Positions 35,673 to 44,131 of a stretch of DNA of 64,000 nt are shown piece by piece. The DNA is from Corynebacterium tapiri (GTDB lineage: Bacteria; Actinomycetota; Actinomycetes; Mycobacteriales; Mycobacteriaceae): positions 124,001-188,000 of the forward strand of contig NZ_VDHJ01000003.1 in NCBI RefSeq assembly GCF_006334925.1, written 5' to 3'. The position numbers and the translations under genes were made by a program. The notes beneath the pieces are model-generated. The model ran no database searches. It saw only the letters and a list, made by a program, of their open reading frames with translations, and was not told where the DNA came from. Position 1 is the stretch's first letter; each line of letters opens with the position of its first letter.

Positions 35673-35697
35673 CGGGGTAAGACTAGCAGCCCCGGTG
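35670..35697 (-). promoter_or_regulatory. Stem-loop overlapping the smc start codon, with candidate -10 box
   Basis: CACCGGGG (35690-35697) and CCCCGGTG (35670-35677), as read on the minus strand, form an 8-bp stem around a 12-nt loop. The GTG start codon is in the second arm. TAGTCT (35680-35685) in the loop fits a -10 box 7 nt before GTG. There is no T tract, so it is not a classical terminator of acyP. Confidence 0.45.
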
Positions 35698-35703
35698 TGC
35701 GTT

Positions 35704-35985
35704 TTAGCGCTCGATGAACCCGGCTTCGCCGCGCGGGGTGAGGTATTGCTCGACGACGAGGTCTACAGTCCCCGGACGCCCGCTTGTCGACGGCTGCTCG
35801 CGCAACAGATCGAGCAGCTTATCCGTGTTGTCCCGCGGGCCTTCGGCGACGACCTGAACCCGGCCATCATCGAGGTTGGTGGCGTGCCCGGCAAGTCCGA
35901 GCTCGAGCGCCCGCGAGCGAGTCCACCACCGGAACCCCACTCCCTGCACATGCCCGTGCACGAATGCGACCATGCGGGTGTTCAC
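35704..35985 (-). CDS. acyP: Acylphosphatase
   Basis: This 93-residue enzyme hydrolyses carboxyl-phosphate bonds of acylphosphates. [21 protein letters not shown] carries the conserved phosphate-binding Arg (in GFRWW), and [21 protein letters not shown] supplies the catalytic Asn (in ATNL). The GTG start at 35985 is one base after the TAG of the symporter gene, with CAGGAG at a good distance. In mycobacteria acyP also lies next to smc. Confidence 0.95.
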   Translation of the reverse strand: MNTRMVAFVHGHVQGVGFRWWTRSRALELGLAGHATNLDDGRVQVVAEGPRDNTDKLLDLLREQPSTSGRPGTVDLVVEQYLTPRGEAGFIER

Positions 35986-35986
35986 A

Positions 35987-37468
35987 CTATCGCTCCTGAC
36001 GAGCGATGGTCACCGCGTCTTCCGGCGAACGGCGAGTAACCGGGTCGGTGCCGTCCCAGCATTCAACGTTGCGCAGCTCGGGCAGCATGTCGCGGTGGAA
36101 CACCGGATCAAGGCCACGAGCGCGCTGCTCCGCGTAGTTCTTCAGCAGCTTCACGGCCACACCTGCCAGCGGGACGATGGCGATGAGGTTGATGATCACC
36201 ATGGTGGCCGCGAACGTATCACCGAGGTTCCACACCAGGTTGATGGATCCAATAGCGCCGCCGAAGACGAAGAGAACGACCAGGAGACGGAAGATAGTCA
36301 TCGCCGTCTTGGACTTGGTCAGGTATTGGATGTTGGCCTGCGCCAAGTAGTAGTTACCGATGATCGAGCTGAATGCCAGGAAGAACAGAATGAAGGTGAC
36401 AAAGTGGGTGCCCCAAGCACCGACCGAGGCAGACAGTGACTGCTGCGTGAACGACGCACCCTGGATCTCTTCGCCATAGTGCGGCTGCGGGCCGAGCAGG
36501 ATGATGAATGCCGTGATGGAGCAGACCACGAGGGTGTCAAAGTAAACACCCAGGGTTTGCACCAGGCCCTGCTTGACCGGGTGGGACACCGTTGCCGTGG
36601 CGGCTGCGTTGGGGGCAGAACCCTGGCCAGCCTCGTTGGAGAACAAGCCGCGACGCATGCCGTGCATGAAGGCCGCGCCTACCGCTGCGCCTCCGACTTC
36701 TCGGAGCCCAAGGGCGTGGCCAACGATTTGCGCAACCATGCCCGGCACCTCACCAATGTTGAGGATGACCACCAGCAGGCCCACCAGGATGTAGGCGACC
36801 GCCATGAACGGGACGATGACCTGGGTAACGTTGGCGATGCGCTTCAACCCGCCGAAGATGATCAGTGCGGTGATGATGGACAGCACAACGCCAACCGTGA
36901 TGCGCAGTGCCAGATCGTCACGCTGCAGAGAACCACCAATGGCCTCCACAATGGAGTTGGTCTGGATCGCGTTGTAAATAAATCCGTAGGTAATCGAGAT
37001 AGCTACGGCGAAGATGAGTGCCAGTGGACGCCATCCCAGTCCACGGGTCATGTAGTAGGCGGGGCCTCCGTGGTAAGCATCGCCTTCGCGCACCTTCCAC
37101 AGCTGAGCCAACGTGGACTCCACGAAGGAGGTAGCACCGCCCACGATGGCGATGATCCACATCCAGAACACGGCACCGGGGCCACCTAGGCTGATGGCAA
37201 TAGCCACGCCCGCAACGTTTCCGGTACCTACGCGCGAGGCGGCAGAGATGGTGAACGCCTTGAAGGCAGAGATTCCGCCATAGTCAGCGTCGTGGTCATG
37301 TCCCTTAGGCGATTCGGTGACAGCACGGAACATGTCGGGGAATCGACGGACTTGAACTACCGCGGTACGAACGCCGAAGTACACGCCGGCAGCGAGCAGC
37401 AGGAAGGGGATGACCTGCCACAGGTTCTTGTTTATGACGTCCGCCACAAACGTCTCGAGATTTTCCAT
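35987..37468 (-). CDS. Alanine/glycine:sodium symporter (AGCS family)
   Basis: This 493-residue amino-acid importer has about eleven membrane segments. Family signatures: [61 protein letters not shown] and [22 protein letters not shown] 37468 starts [17 protein letters not shown]; there is no ribosome-binding site, and TAGTGT lies 7 nt upstream. It is directly joined to acyP (1-nt gap), so acyP and perhaps smc can be read from this promoter. It marks the left border of the accessory catabolic region. Confidence 0.95.
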   Translation of the reverse strand: MENLETFVADVINKNLWQVIPFLLLAAGVYFGVRTAVVQVRRFPDMFRAVTESPKGHDHDADYGGISAFKAFTISAASRVGTGNVAGVAIAISLGGPGAVFWMWIIAIVGGATSFVESTLAQLWKVREGDAYHGGPAYYMTRGLGWRPLALIFAVAISITYGFIYNAIQTNSIVEAIGGSLQRDDLALRITVGVVLSIITALIIFGGLKRIANVTQVIVPFMAVAYILVGLLVVILNIGEVPGMVAQIVGHALGLREVGGAAVGAAFMHGMRRGLFSNEAGQGSAPNAAATATVSHPVKQGLVQTLGVYFDTLVVCSITAFIILLGPQPHYGEEIQGASFTQQSLSASVGAWGTHFVTFILFFLAFSSIIGNYYLAQANIQYLTKSKTAMTIFRLLVVLFVFGGAIGSINLVWNLGDTFAATMVIINLIAIVPLAGVAVKLLKNYAEQRARGLDPVFHRDMLPELRNVECWDGTDPVTRRSPEDAVTIARQER

Positions 37469-37475
37469 GGACAAC

Positions 37476-37481
37476 ACACTA
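37476..37481 (-). promoter_or_regulatory. Candidate -10 box of the AGCS symporter gene (leaderless)
   Basis: TAGTGT (minus strand) fits TANNNT and ends 7 nt before ATG 37468. A GGCGGG-CCAA-CCCGCC hairpin at 37508-37523 lies further upstream, in the 92-bp gap shared with the divergent gene. Confidence 0.4.
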
Positions 37482-37547
37482 AACCCCCAGGTGCCAGAAG
37501 TGCTAACGGCGGGCCAACCCGCCCACATCGGCGCTTTAGTTAAGTGT

Positions 37548-37553
37548 TAAAGT
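37548..37553 (+). promoter_or_regulatory. Candidate -10 box of the carboxymuconolactone-decarboxylase-like gene (leaderless)
   Basis: TAAAGT fits TANNNT and ends 7 nt before ATG 37561. No Shine-Dalgarno is present. Confidence 0.4.
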
Positions 37554-37560
37554 TTCCCGA

Positions 37561-37995
37561 ATGTCGCAGAACACACAGAACAATTCCGAAGACTACGAGC
37601 AGTCCGAACGTTTCCAGCGCGGAATGGATCGCATGATGGATCTCGTCTCCGGAGGCCCATCCGATTCCTTCGATCACGCCAAGCTTGTGGAGTCCTACAA
37701 GGAACTCGATCCCATGCTTTCGGACTACATCGTGTCCTTCGCCTTCGGAGACATCTACACCCGCGATAGCCTCACGCCGCAGGAGCAGACGATGTCTACC
37801 ATCGCCTCCCTGGCCACGCTGGGTACCGAACCCCAGCTCAAGTTGCACATCAATGCCGGCTTCAACGTGGGCCTGAGCAAGGACCAGATCGTGGGCACCC
37901 TCATCCACCTCCTGCCCTATATCGGCTTCCCCCGAGTCCTCAACGCGCTGAGCCTGCTCAAGGAGGTCATGGCAGAGCGCGGCTTGGAGAGCTAG
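37561..37995 (+). CDS. Carboxymuconolactone decarboxylase-like protein
   Basis: This 144-residue helical protein belongs to the CMD/AhpD-like superfamily: AFGDIYTRDSLTPQEQTMSTIASLATLG is followed by LKLHINAGFNVGLSKDQIVGTLIHLLPYIGFPRVLNALSLL. The AhpD-type CxxC pair is absent, so peroxidase activity is unlikely; decarboxylase or lactone-handling activity is possible. It overlaps the convergent hydroxyacyl-CoA dehydrogenase gene by 4 bp. Whether it belongs to the adjacent catabolic region is unclear. Confidence 0.88.
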   Translation: MSQNTQNNSEDYEQSERFQRGMDRMMDLVSGGPSDSFDHAKLVESYKELDPMLSDYIVSFAFGDIYTRDSLTPQEQTMSTIASLATLGTEPQLKLHINAGFNVGLSKDQIVGTLIHLLPYIGFPRVLNALSLLKEVMAERGLES

Positions 37996-38849
37996 TCCCA
38001 GTCAAAGAAGCCACGGCCGCTCTTGCGGCCGAGTTCTCCTCGGGCCACCTTGTCGCGCAAGATCTGGGGTGGAGCGAAGCGCTCCCCCAGCGTGGACTCG
38101 AGGTACTCCGCAATTCCCAGGCGCACGTCCAGGCCCACGATGTCGGTCGTGCGCAGCGGACCGGTAGGGTGCTTGTATCCCAAGACCATGGCGTTGTCGA
38201 TGTCCTCGGCGCTGGCTACTCCCTCATCCACCATGCGCATCGCTTCCAGCGCGATGGCCAAGCCTAGACGCGAGGATGCAAAGCCCGGCGCGTCATTGAC
38301 CACCACAGGGGTCTTACCCAGTGCGGTGGTCCACTCTTGAGCCCGGCTCACTAGATCCGCATCGCTTCGCTTGCCCACGACAACCTCGATGAGGGTCGAG
38401 GCCGGAACGGGGTTGAAAAAGTGCAGGCCCAGGAAACGCTCGGGTGAGCTGAGCTGCTCGGCCAGCCCGTCGATGGACAGCGAGGACGTGTTCGAGGCGA
38501 GCACCGCGTCCGCAGGAAGCACCGACTCGATGTTTTTCAGCGAGCTGACCTTGAGGTCCCAGATCTCCGGCACGGCCTCGACGACCAGCTCGCGATCGGA
38601 GAAGTCCTGCTGCTCAAGGCTTAGCGTGAGGCGCTCAAGGACTTCGTCGACGGGGCTATCGAGCAGGCCACGCTCATTTGAGGCTTTAACGGAGCGCGCG
38701 ATTCGCTCGGTGGCCGCATCAGCAGCGCCCTGGTCGCGTTCGACCACGAGGACGTCGCAGCCGTTGATCAAAAACGCATGGGCGATGCCGGCGCCCATGC
38801 GCCCACCGCCGAGGACTCCGACGCGTGCGGGAAGGGTTGACGATGCCAT
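37992..38849 (-). CDS. 3-hydroxyacyl-CoA (3-hydroxybutyryl-CoA) dehydrogenase
   Basis: This 285-residue NAD-dependent dehydrogenase oxidises (S)-3-hydroxyacyl-CoA to 3-ketoacyl-CoA. VGVLGGGRMGAGIAHAFLI is the Rossmann loop, LVVEAVPEIWDLK and SNTSSLSIDGLA follow, and FLGLHFFNPVPASTLIEVV holds the catalytic His and adjacent Asn-Pro. The C-terminal dimerisation domain has VNDAPGFASSRL and GYKHPTGPLRTTDIVGLD. It is the last gene of a four-gene minus-strand operon (CoA-transferase, acyl-CoA dehydrogenase, hydratase, this gene), 10 nt after the hydratase. Confidence 0.95.
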   Translation of the reverse strand: MASSTLPARVGVLGGGRMGAGIAHAFLINGCDVLVVERDQGAADAATERIARSVKASNERGLLDSPVDEVLERLTLSLEQQDFSDRELVVEAVPEIWDLKVSSLKNIESVLPADAVLASNTSSLSIDGLAEQLSSPERFLGLHFFNPVPASTLIEVVVGKRSDADLVSRAQEWTTALGKTPVVVNDAPGFASSRLGLAIALEAMRMVDEGVASAEDIDNAMVLGYKHPTGPLRTTDIVGLDVRLGIAEYLESTLGERFAPPQILRDKVARGELGRKSGRGFFDWD

Positions 38850-38859
38850 GTGTGTCTCC

Positions 38860-39672
38860 TTATTTCTTCTTGTCTAGAAATTGCTGCATGCGGTCGAACT
38901 TGGCCTGGGATTCAAAGGTGATCGCCTGGGCCAGCTCGTCCACGTGCGGATGGGCCTCGCGTGGCATGTGAATGACGCGCTTGGTCAAACGCACCGCTAG
39001 CGGGTCCTGCTGAGCGATGCGATCGGCCAGGGCATGCGCCTGCTCAATCAGCTCGTCTGCCTCGTGTACCTCGTTCACCAGGCGCAGCTCGAGCGCCTCT
39101 GTGGCATCGAGGATCCTGCCCGTCATCAGGAGCTCCAAGGCCGTGACCTCCCCCACCAGCTCCTTGAGCCGCCACATGGCTCCTGCGGCTGCGGTGATGC
39201 CTAGGCCGGCTTCGGGCTGGCCGATTTTGACCTTTGGGGTGGCCAGGCGGAAGTCCGCTGCGTAGGCCAACTCGGCACCGCCGCCGAGGGCGTAACCATC
39301 GATCGCGGCGATGACGGGCATGGGTAGGGAGTGGATTCGGTTAAACACTCGCGAGTTCACTCCACGCAGAGCGTCGTCGCGGCGGCGCTCACGCAACTGA
39401 CGGATATCCGCACCCGAGGCGAAGATTCCACGCTGTTTCCCGGATTTGGGGTCCTCGATAGTGGTCCCACTGATCAGCAGTATCGCGGGATTGCGCTCGA
39501 GCCAGCCACACAGGGCAGAAAACTCATTCGCCATCGTCTCATCAATAGCGTTCCGAACCTCGGGGCGGCTCATTACGACGTGGACCCGGTCAGGCTTGTC
39601 GTCGTCGCACAGGACGCTTAAGGCCTCGAAGGGTTCGCTGAGCTCGCGCAGCGAGTCGAAGTGGGCACTCAT
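38860..39672 (-). CDS. Enoyl-CoA hydratase/isomerase family protein
   Basis: This 270-residue crotonase-fold enzyme hydrates 2-enoyl-CoA. The oxyanion-hole sequences are SGADIRQL (about residue 85) and IDGYALGGGAELAYAADFRLA (about 123-143). The acid/base region shows GQPEAGLGITAAAGAMWRL, with Glu in QPEAGLG and no second canonical Glu, since AAAGA replaces the usual GGTQ-like segment. The N-terminal 25 residues are longer than usual. It lies in the operon between the acyl-CoA and hydroxyacyl-CoA dehydrogenases, so a crotonyl-CoA type substrate is likely. Confidence 0.92.
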   Translation of the reverse strand: MSAHFDSLRELSEPFEALSVLCDDDKPDRVHVVMSRPEVRNAIDETMANEFSALCGWLERNPAILLISGTTIEDPKSGKQRGIFASGADIRQLRERRRDDALRGVNSRVFNRIHSLPMPVIAAIDGYALGGGAELAYAADFRLATPKVKIGQPEAGLGITAAAGAMWRLKELVGEVTALELLMTGRILDATEALELRLVNEVHEADELIEQAHALADRIAQQDPLAVRLTKRVIHMPREAHPHVDELAQAITFESQAKFDRMQQFLDKKK

Positions 39673-39695
39673 TGGTGTTGCTCCTTATCTAGATG

Positions 39696-40874
39696 TCAGC
39701 GAAATGCCGAGTGGCCGGTGATATCGCGCCCGATGATGAGCGCCTGTATCGAGTCGGTGCCCTCGTAGGTGGAAACGACTTCCATGTCAGTGAGGTGGCG
39801 ACCAACGTGATATTCCAAAAGGAGCCCGTTTCCTGCGAGCAGTTCGCGAGCCTCATTACAGATCCACTTGCCCTTTTGGGAGGTGGACATCTTGACCATC
39901 GCCGCCTTGGCGTTGGTGAGCTTGCCGGCATCTGCTAGACGCACCATCTGGGTGCACATGAGTTGCATAGTGGTCAATTCGGAGAGCATGTTAGCCAGAC
40001 GGTGCTGAACGAGCTGGTAGGAGGCAATGGGGTTGCCAAATTGAATGCGCTCGAGGGCATAGTCGCGAGCGATCTCAAAGGCCGCCATCGCGTGCCCCAC
40101 TGCCTCCCAGGCCGCACCACCGCGAGTGAACTGGAGAACCCGGTTAACGTCCTTGAATGAATTGCAGTCGACGAGCCGGTTGGCGTCCGGGATGCGCAGA
40201 TCATTGATCAAAATATCTGCCTGAAGGATCGCCCTCTTTCCGATCTTGCCGGGGATCGGTGTGGGGTCATATCCCGGTGGGTAGGTCCCGTCTTCTCGCT
40301 TCTCGACGACAAACGCGTTCACTTGCCCGTCCGCGGTGTTGCGGGCGTACAGCACAATGACGTCGGCCTCGTGACCATTACCGATCCATCGCTTGTGCCC
40401 GTTGATGACCCACTCGTCGCCCTCCTTGCGGGCACTGGTCTCCAGGGCCACGGAGTCGGAACCGTGCTTGGGCTCGGTAAGGGCGAAGGCGGCTGTCTTG
40501 GTGATTGCCGCCAGCTGAGGCAGCCACCGGTTCTTCTGCTCCTCACTGCCCAGGATGGCTATCGATCCCATTCCCAAGTTGGAGTGCACACCCATGAAGG
40601 TGTTAAAGGAGCCGTCGATACGCGACATTTCCCGAGCCACCATGCCCTGGGCCATGCGCGACATACCCGGGCACCCGTAGCCCTCGATGATGGTGCCGAC
40701 GACGCCGATTTCTGCCAGCGGGGCGAGCAGCTGGCGGGGGAACTCGGCCTTCTCCCAGTGCTCGTTGATCACCGGCTCGAGGTGGGTGGTGGCAAAGTGG
40801 CGGACTTTGTCGCGAATGGCTGCCTCGTCGGGGGTTAGGTCGTCGTCGAGGTGGAAGTAGTCAGCGGTTGTCAT
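39696..40874 (-). CDS. Acyl-CoA dehydrogenase, glutaryl-CoA dehydrogenase-like
   Basis: This 392-residue flavoprotein belongs to the acyl-CoA dehydrogenase family. AFALTEPKHGSDSVALETSA and GHKRWIGNG are FAD/substrate loops, and ELLAGNGLLLEYHVGRHLTDME leads to VVSTYEGTDSIQALIIGRDITGHSAF, where the Glu of YEGT is the catalytic base. The YEGT-x-x-I-x-ALI-x-GR-x-ITG ending is that of glutaryl-CoA dehydrogenases and the related plant ACX4 oxidases rather than ordinary fatty acyl-CoA dehydrogenases. That fits a glutaryl-CoA substrate, to be oxidised and decarboxylated to crotonyl-CoA. ATG 40874 overlaps the CoA-transferase stop (ATGA). Confidence 0.92.
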   Translation of the reverse strand: MTTADYFHLDDDLTPDEAAIRDKVRHFATTHLEPVINEHWEKAEFPRQLLAPLAEIGVVGTIIEGYGCPGMSRMAQGMVAREMSRIDGSFNTFMGVHSNLGMGSIAILGSEEQKNRWLPQLAAITKTAAFALTEPKHGSDSVALETSARKEGDEWVINGHKRWIGNGHEADVIVLYARNTADGQVNAFVVEKREDGTYPPGYDPTPIPGKIGKRAILQADILINDLRIPDANRLVDCNSFKDVNRVLQFTRGGAAWEAVGHAMAAFEIARDYALERIQFGNPIASYQLVQHRLANMLSELTTMQLMCTQMVRLADAGKLTNAKAAMVKMSTSQKGKWICNEARELLAGNGLLLEYHVGRHLTDMEVVSTYEGTDSIQALIIGRDITGHSAFR

Positions 40875-42043
40875 TGTTGTTCCTTCGGGTGTGAGGTGGA
40901 AAGCCAGGTCAGGATTTCGGCGCGGTGCTCGTCGACTTCGGGCGGGACATGGGGGTAGCCAACCGGGGTCTCGGAGAAGGTCAGAGGGTTGCGGATGCCG
41001 GGCAGCGTGCGCTCCCCCGAGCCCACCTGGACCACGGGGTCGAGCCCGAGGTCGGTGGCGAACTCGATGCCCCCGCGGATGTCGTTGATTGGGGCACACG
41101 GCAGTCCGGCCTGGGTGAGCAGCTCGAACCACTCGCTGGCGGGGCGGGTTGCCAGGAGGTCCACAAGGAGCGGGCGCAGGTCGGCGCGGTTGTGGCTGCG
41201 GTCGGCGGCCAGGGCAAATCGCGGGTCGGTGGCCAAGTGCTCGGCCCCGAGCAGGGTGCAGAAGCGCTGGAACTGGCGATCATTGCCGATGGTGACGACC
41301 AAGTCTCCGTCTGCAGTCGGTAAGGGCTCGTAGGGATAGATGCTGGGGTGCTGGTTCCCCATACGCTGTGGGACGCGCCCGCTCAATATGTAGCCGGCGG
41401 TCTGGTTTACCATCCCGGAGAGCGCTGAGGACAACAGGTTGGACTCCACATGCTGGCCGCGTCCCGATTTCCCGCGCTCCACGAGTGCTGCGAGGACTCC
41501 GATGGCGGTGTGTAAACCGGTTATGACATCGAAGATTGCGATGCCGGAGCGATAGGCCGGCGAGTCGGGTGCGCCGGTCAGGCTCATCAGCCCCGAGGAG
41601 GCCTGGACGAGCAAGTCGTATCCCGGTAGTCCCGCTCCACCAGCATTGCCGAAGCCGGTGACCGAGGAGTAGATAACCGACGGGTTGGTGGCTCGCACAC
41701 TCTCATAATCGAGCCCAAACTTGGCGAGGCCTCCGGGCTTGAAGTTCTCCACCACGACATCCGCCTTGGCAGCGATCTCGCGGGCAATGCGGCATTGCTG
41801 CGGATTACCAAAGTCCAGGGCAATGGATTTTTTGTTGCGGTTGATAGAGAGGTAGTAGGTGGATCGGTCGTCGTAGACCGGGGGCTTCCAGGTGCGCGTC
41901 TCGTCCCCGGAAGGGCTTTCTACCTTGATCACAGTAGCGCCCATATCCGCAAGCAACATGGTGCAATACGGACCGGCGAGGACTCGACTGAAGTCCGCGA
42001 CGACCAACCCGTCGAGAGGCCCAGCTCCTTGCTCATGTGTCAT
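40871..42043 (-). CDS. Family III CoA-transferase (CaiB/BaiF type)
   Basis: This 390-residue protein activates carboxylic acids by moving CoA from a donor thioester. VVADFSRVLAGPYCTMLLADMGATVIKVE is the N-terminal signature, and GLPGYDLLVQASSGLMSLTG carries the active-site Asp (GYD, about residue 167). ATG 42043 has GGAG upstream. It is first in the four-gene operon, overlapping the glutaryl-CoA-dehydrogenase-like gene by 4 nt. The combination is like that of glutarate catabolism (the mammalian SUGCT enzyme is of this family and forms glutaryl-CoA), so glutarate or another dicarboxylate is the proposed substrate. Confidence 0.93.
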   Translation of the reverse strand: MTHEQGAGPLDGLVVADFSRVLAGPYCTMLLADMGATVIKVESPSGDETRTWKPPVYDDRSTYYLSINRNKKSIALDFGNPQQCRIAREIAAKADVVVENFKPGGLAKFGLDYESVRATNPSVIYSSVTGFGNAGGAGLPGYDLLVQASSGLMSLTGAPDSPAYRSGIAIFDVITGLHTAIGVLAALVERGKSGRGQHVESNLLSSALSGMVNQTAGYILSGRVPQRMGNQHPSIYPYEPLPTADGDLVVTIGNDRQFQRFCTLLGAEHLATDPRFALAADRSHNRADLRPLLVDLLATRPASEWFELLTQAGLPCAPINDIRGGIEFATDLGLDPVVQVGSGERTLPGIRNPLTFSETPVGYPHVPPEVDEHRAEILTWLSTSHPKEQQ

Positions 42044-42129
42044 GGTTATCTCCGTACTTATGAAGGTGACTACAACCACATTTCCACCCACATTGCCTCA
42101 AGTCCAATACCTAATCACCTCCCCATTAA

Positions 42130-42142
42130 TGCAATTCATGCA
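42130..42142. promoter_or_regulatory. LysR-type T-N11-A site between CoA-transferase and lysR genes
   Basis: TGCA-ATTCA-TGCA is a T-N11-A inverted repeat, 12 bp upstream of the LysR start and 87 bp from the divergent CoA-transferase start. It is a plausible binding and autoregulation site. Confidence 0.45.
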
Positions 42143-42154
42143 ACAATCGCGGGC

Positions 42155-43066
42155 ATGGAAATCCAACAGCTGCGTACCTTCATCGCGGTGGCCGAGGAGC
42201 TGCACTTCGGCCGAGCTGCCGAGCAGCTCCACATGGCCCAACCGCCCGTCAGTAGGACGATCAAACAACTCGAACGCGAACTCGGCGTCACTCTGTTCAA
42301 TCGGAGTACCCGCTCCGTCGAGCTCACCCCCGCAGCAGAGGCGCTCCTACCGCGAGCACGGGACATCATTGCCGCAACCCATCTGGCCAAGCGCGAGACC
42401 ATCGCAGCCAGCAAGGGCGAACGCGGCAGCGTCTCCGTGGCATACGCCGGGACCTCCACGCACCTACTTATGGGAATCCTGTCCAGGGAGTTACGCGCTG
42501 CTCACCCAGACATTCGCCTCAAGCTGCGCAACCAGCAATTTGCACAGCCAGCACTCGCGAGAGTTCTCGCAGGGGAGGTGGACGTCAGCCTGGGACGCTG
42601 GGATTTTGTCCCCGAGGCTCTGGAATCACGCATCTTGCAAAAGGAAGATCTGGTGTTGGCCGTGCCCGCCACCCACGCATTGGCCGATCAGGACGGAGTT
42701 CACATAGCACAGCTGGAGGACGAACCTTTTGTCTCACTCCCGCATCACGAGGGTTCGGTACTCGGCGACAGGCTGAGGCGGCTGAGTTTCAACGCCGGAT
42801 TCGAACCACATGTGGTTCAACGCGTTCCCGACTCTTCCACTGCCATGGCTCTGGTGAGTGCTGAGGTGGGGTGCTCACTCACTGTGTCCTCGGTAGCGAA
42901 GAACACTCAAGACGAACACATTCGCTTCCTTCAAGTGCGCGATCACTCCCGACCCATTTATCTGCGGATGGCTTGGCGACCGGAGTCTGCAAACCCCGCA
43001 CTCGGTTCGGTGCTGGAGCTTGCCCGCCAGGTGTGGCCGCACGATTCAGAGGATGCCCAGAGTTAG
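42155..43066 (+). CDS. LysR-family transcriptional regulator
   Basis: This 303-residue regulator opens MEIQQLRTFIAVAEELHFGRAAEQLHMAQPPVSRTIKQLE, the winged helix-turn-helix, with LGVTLFNRSTRSVELTPA as the wing and linker. The effector domain spans about residues 90-295 (VPDSSTAMALVSAEVGCSLTVSSVA). It resembles the BenM/CatM-like aromatic/organic-acid group in overall pattern. It is divergent from the CoA-transferase operon, which it probably activates in response to the acid or its CoA ester. Confidence 0.93.
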   Translation: MEIQQLRTFIAVAEELHFGRAAEQLHMAQPPVSRTIKQLERELGVTLFNRSTRSVELTPAAEALLPRARDIIAATHLAKRETIAASKGERGSVSVAYAGTSTHLLMGILSRELRAAHPDIRLKLRNQQFAQPALARVLAGEVDVSLGRWDFVPEALESRILQKEDLVLAVPATHALADQDGVHIAQLEDEPFVSLPHHEGSVLGDRLRRLSFNAGFEPHVVQRVPDSSTAMALVSAEVGCSLTVSSVAKNTQDEHIRFLQVRDHSRPIYLRMAWRPESANPALGSVLELARQVWPHDSEDAQS

Positions 43067-43084
43067 CCAAGGTAGCACCAAAAG

Positions 43085-43117
43085 GTTGCCAAGAGTAAGG
43101 TCTGCCTCCGTGGCAAC
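43085..43117. promoter_or_regulatory. Inverted repeat GTTGCCA-N19-TGGCAAC upstream of hydroxyacid dehydrogenase gene
   Basis: Two 7-bp arms (43085-43091 and 43111-43117) lie about 110 bp before the ATG at 43226. A second repeat, GCCTCG/CGAGGC, lies downstream. No T tract follows. It could be an operator or a weak lysR terminator hairpin. Confidence 0.3.
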
Positions 43118-43225
43118 ACGCCAGTCGGTCACTGCCTCGCTGAAATATGAGAACACTACCGAGGCGAGAAAAGGGCCCCGGTATGGGGATACTGACTATT
43201 CGCAATACACAAGAGGAGAATTGAC

Positions 43226-44125
43226 ATGAAGAACATTGCGTTCATTGGTTTGGGAAGCATGGGTGGCCCGATGGCCGCCAACCTGGTCAAGGCTGGCTAC
43301 ACCGTCCGCGGCTTCGACGTCTCCGACTTTGCCAAGGAGAAGGCCACCGAGGCAGGCGTGACCCTGTTTGACACCGCCGTCGAGGCCACCGAGGGTGCCG
43401 ACGCAGTGATCACCATGCTGCCGACCGCCCAGCTGGTCGCAGACACCCTGGCCGAGCTCGTAACCAAGGTGGAGAACAAGCCCGCCGTCTTCATCGACTC
43501 CTCCACCATCGGTGTCACCGAGGCTCGCAAGCATGCCGAGCTCATCAGCCAGGCTGGCTCCACCTTCTTGGATGCCCCGGTCTCGGGTGGCCACGGCGGC
43601 GCGGTCGCCGGCACCTTGGCCATCATGGTTGGCGGCGACGAGGAGACCTTCACCTCGGTGCGTCCGGTGTTCGACGCCATGGGCGACGCCATCACCTACT
43701 GCGGCAAGGTCGGCAACGGCCAGGGTGTGAAGATCTGCAACAACATGGTCCTGGGCATTCACCAGATCGCCCTGGCCGAGGCTTTCCTCCTTGGCGAGCG
43801 CATCGGCCTGGACTCTCAGACGATTTACGATGTCATTTCGAACTCCACCGGAAACTCCTGGGCTCTGCAGGAGCACGCCCCTGCCAAGGGCATTGACAAG
43901 GGCTTCCCGGCGGACAACGACTTCGAGGCCACCGCCCCGGCCGCGCTGATCGCCAAGGACCTCGGCTTTGCCAAGGAGGCCTTCGAGGCCACCGGCACCG
44001 CCTCTGTGCTGGGTATCCCGGCAGCCCAGCTATTTGCGGACTTCAACGACTCTGGCCGCGGCAAGCTGGACATGTCCGGAGTTGTCCTCGAGCTCGCTGA
44101 GCGCAGCGAAAACAAGAACGCCTAG
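43226..44125 (+). CDS. mmsB: 3-hydroxyisobutyrate dehydrogenase family beta-hydroxyacid dehydrogenase
   Basis: This 299-residue NAD(P)-dependent enzyme has IAFIGLGSMGGPMAANLVKAG as the Rossmann loop, FLDAPVSGGHGGAVAGTLAIMVGG as the substrate loop, and GNGQGVKICNNMVLG with the catalytic Lys (about residue 170). Classical substrate: 3-hydroxyisobutyrate in valine breakdown; related enzymes act on 4-hydroxybutyrate and other hydroxyacids. Its position between the ketone-oxidation genes and the CoA-ester operon suggests it may oxidise an omega-hydroxyacid. GAGGAG precedes the ATG. It converges with the aldehyde dehydrogenase gene with a 6-nt gap. Confidence 0.93.
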   Translation: MKNIAFIGLGSMGGPMAANLVKAGYTVRGFDVSDFAKEKATEAGVTLFDTAVEATEGADAVITMLPTAQLVADTLAELVTKVENKPAVFIDSSTIGVTEARKHAELISQAGSTFLDAPVSGGHGGAVAGTLAIMVGGDEETFTSVRPVFDAMGDAITYCGKVGNGQGVKICNNMVLGIHQIALAEAFLLGERIGLDSQTIYDVISNSTGNSWALQEHAPAKGIDKGFPADNDFEATAPAALIAKDLGFAKEAFEATGTASVLGIPAAQLFADFNDSGRGKLDMSGVVLELAERSENKNA

Positions 44126-44131
44126 TAACCG

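Noticed and set aside
37508..37523. GGCGGG-CCAA-CCCGCC hairpin considered as a terminator
   Set aside because: It lies between two divergent starts with no T tract, so there is no transcript end to stop there.
37561..37995. Carboxymuconolactone-decarboxylase-like gene considered as AhpD peroxidase partner
   Set aside because: The CxxC redox pair of AhpD is missing.
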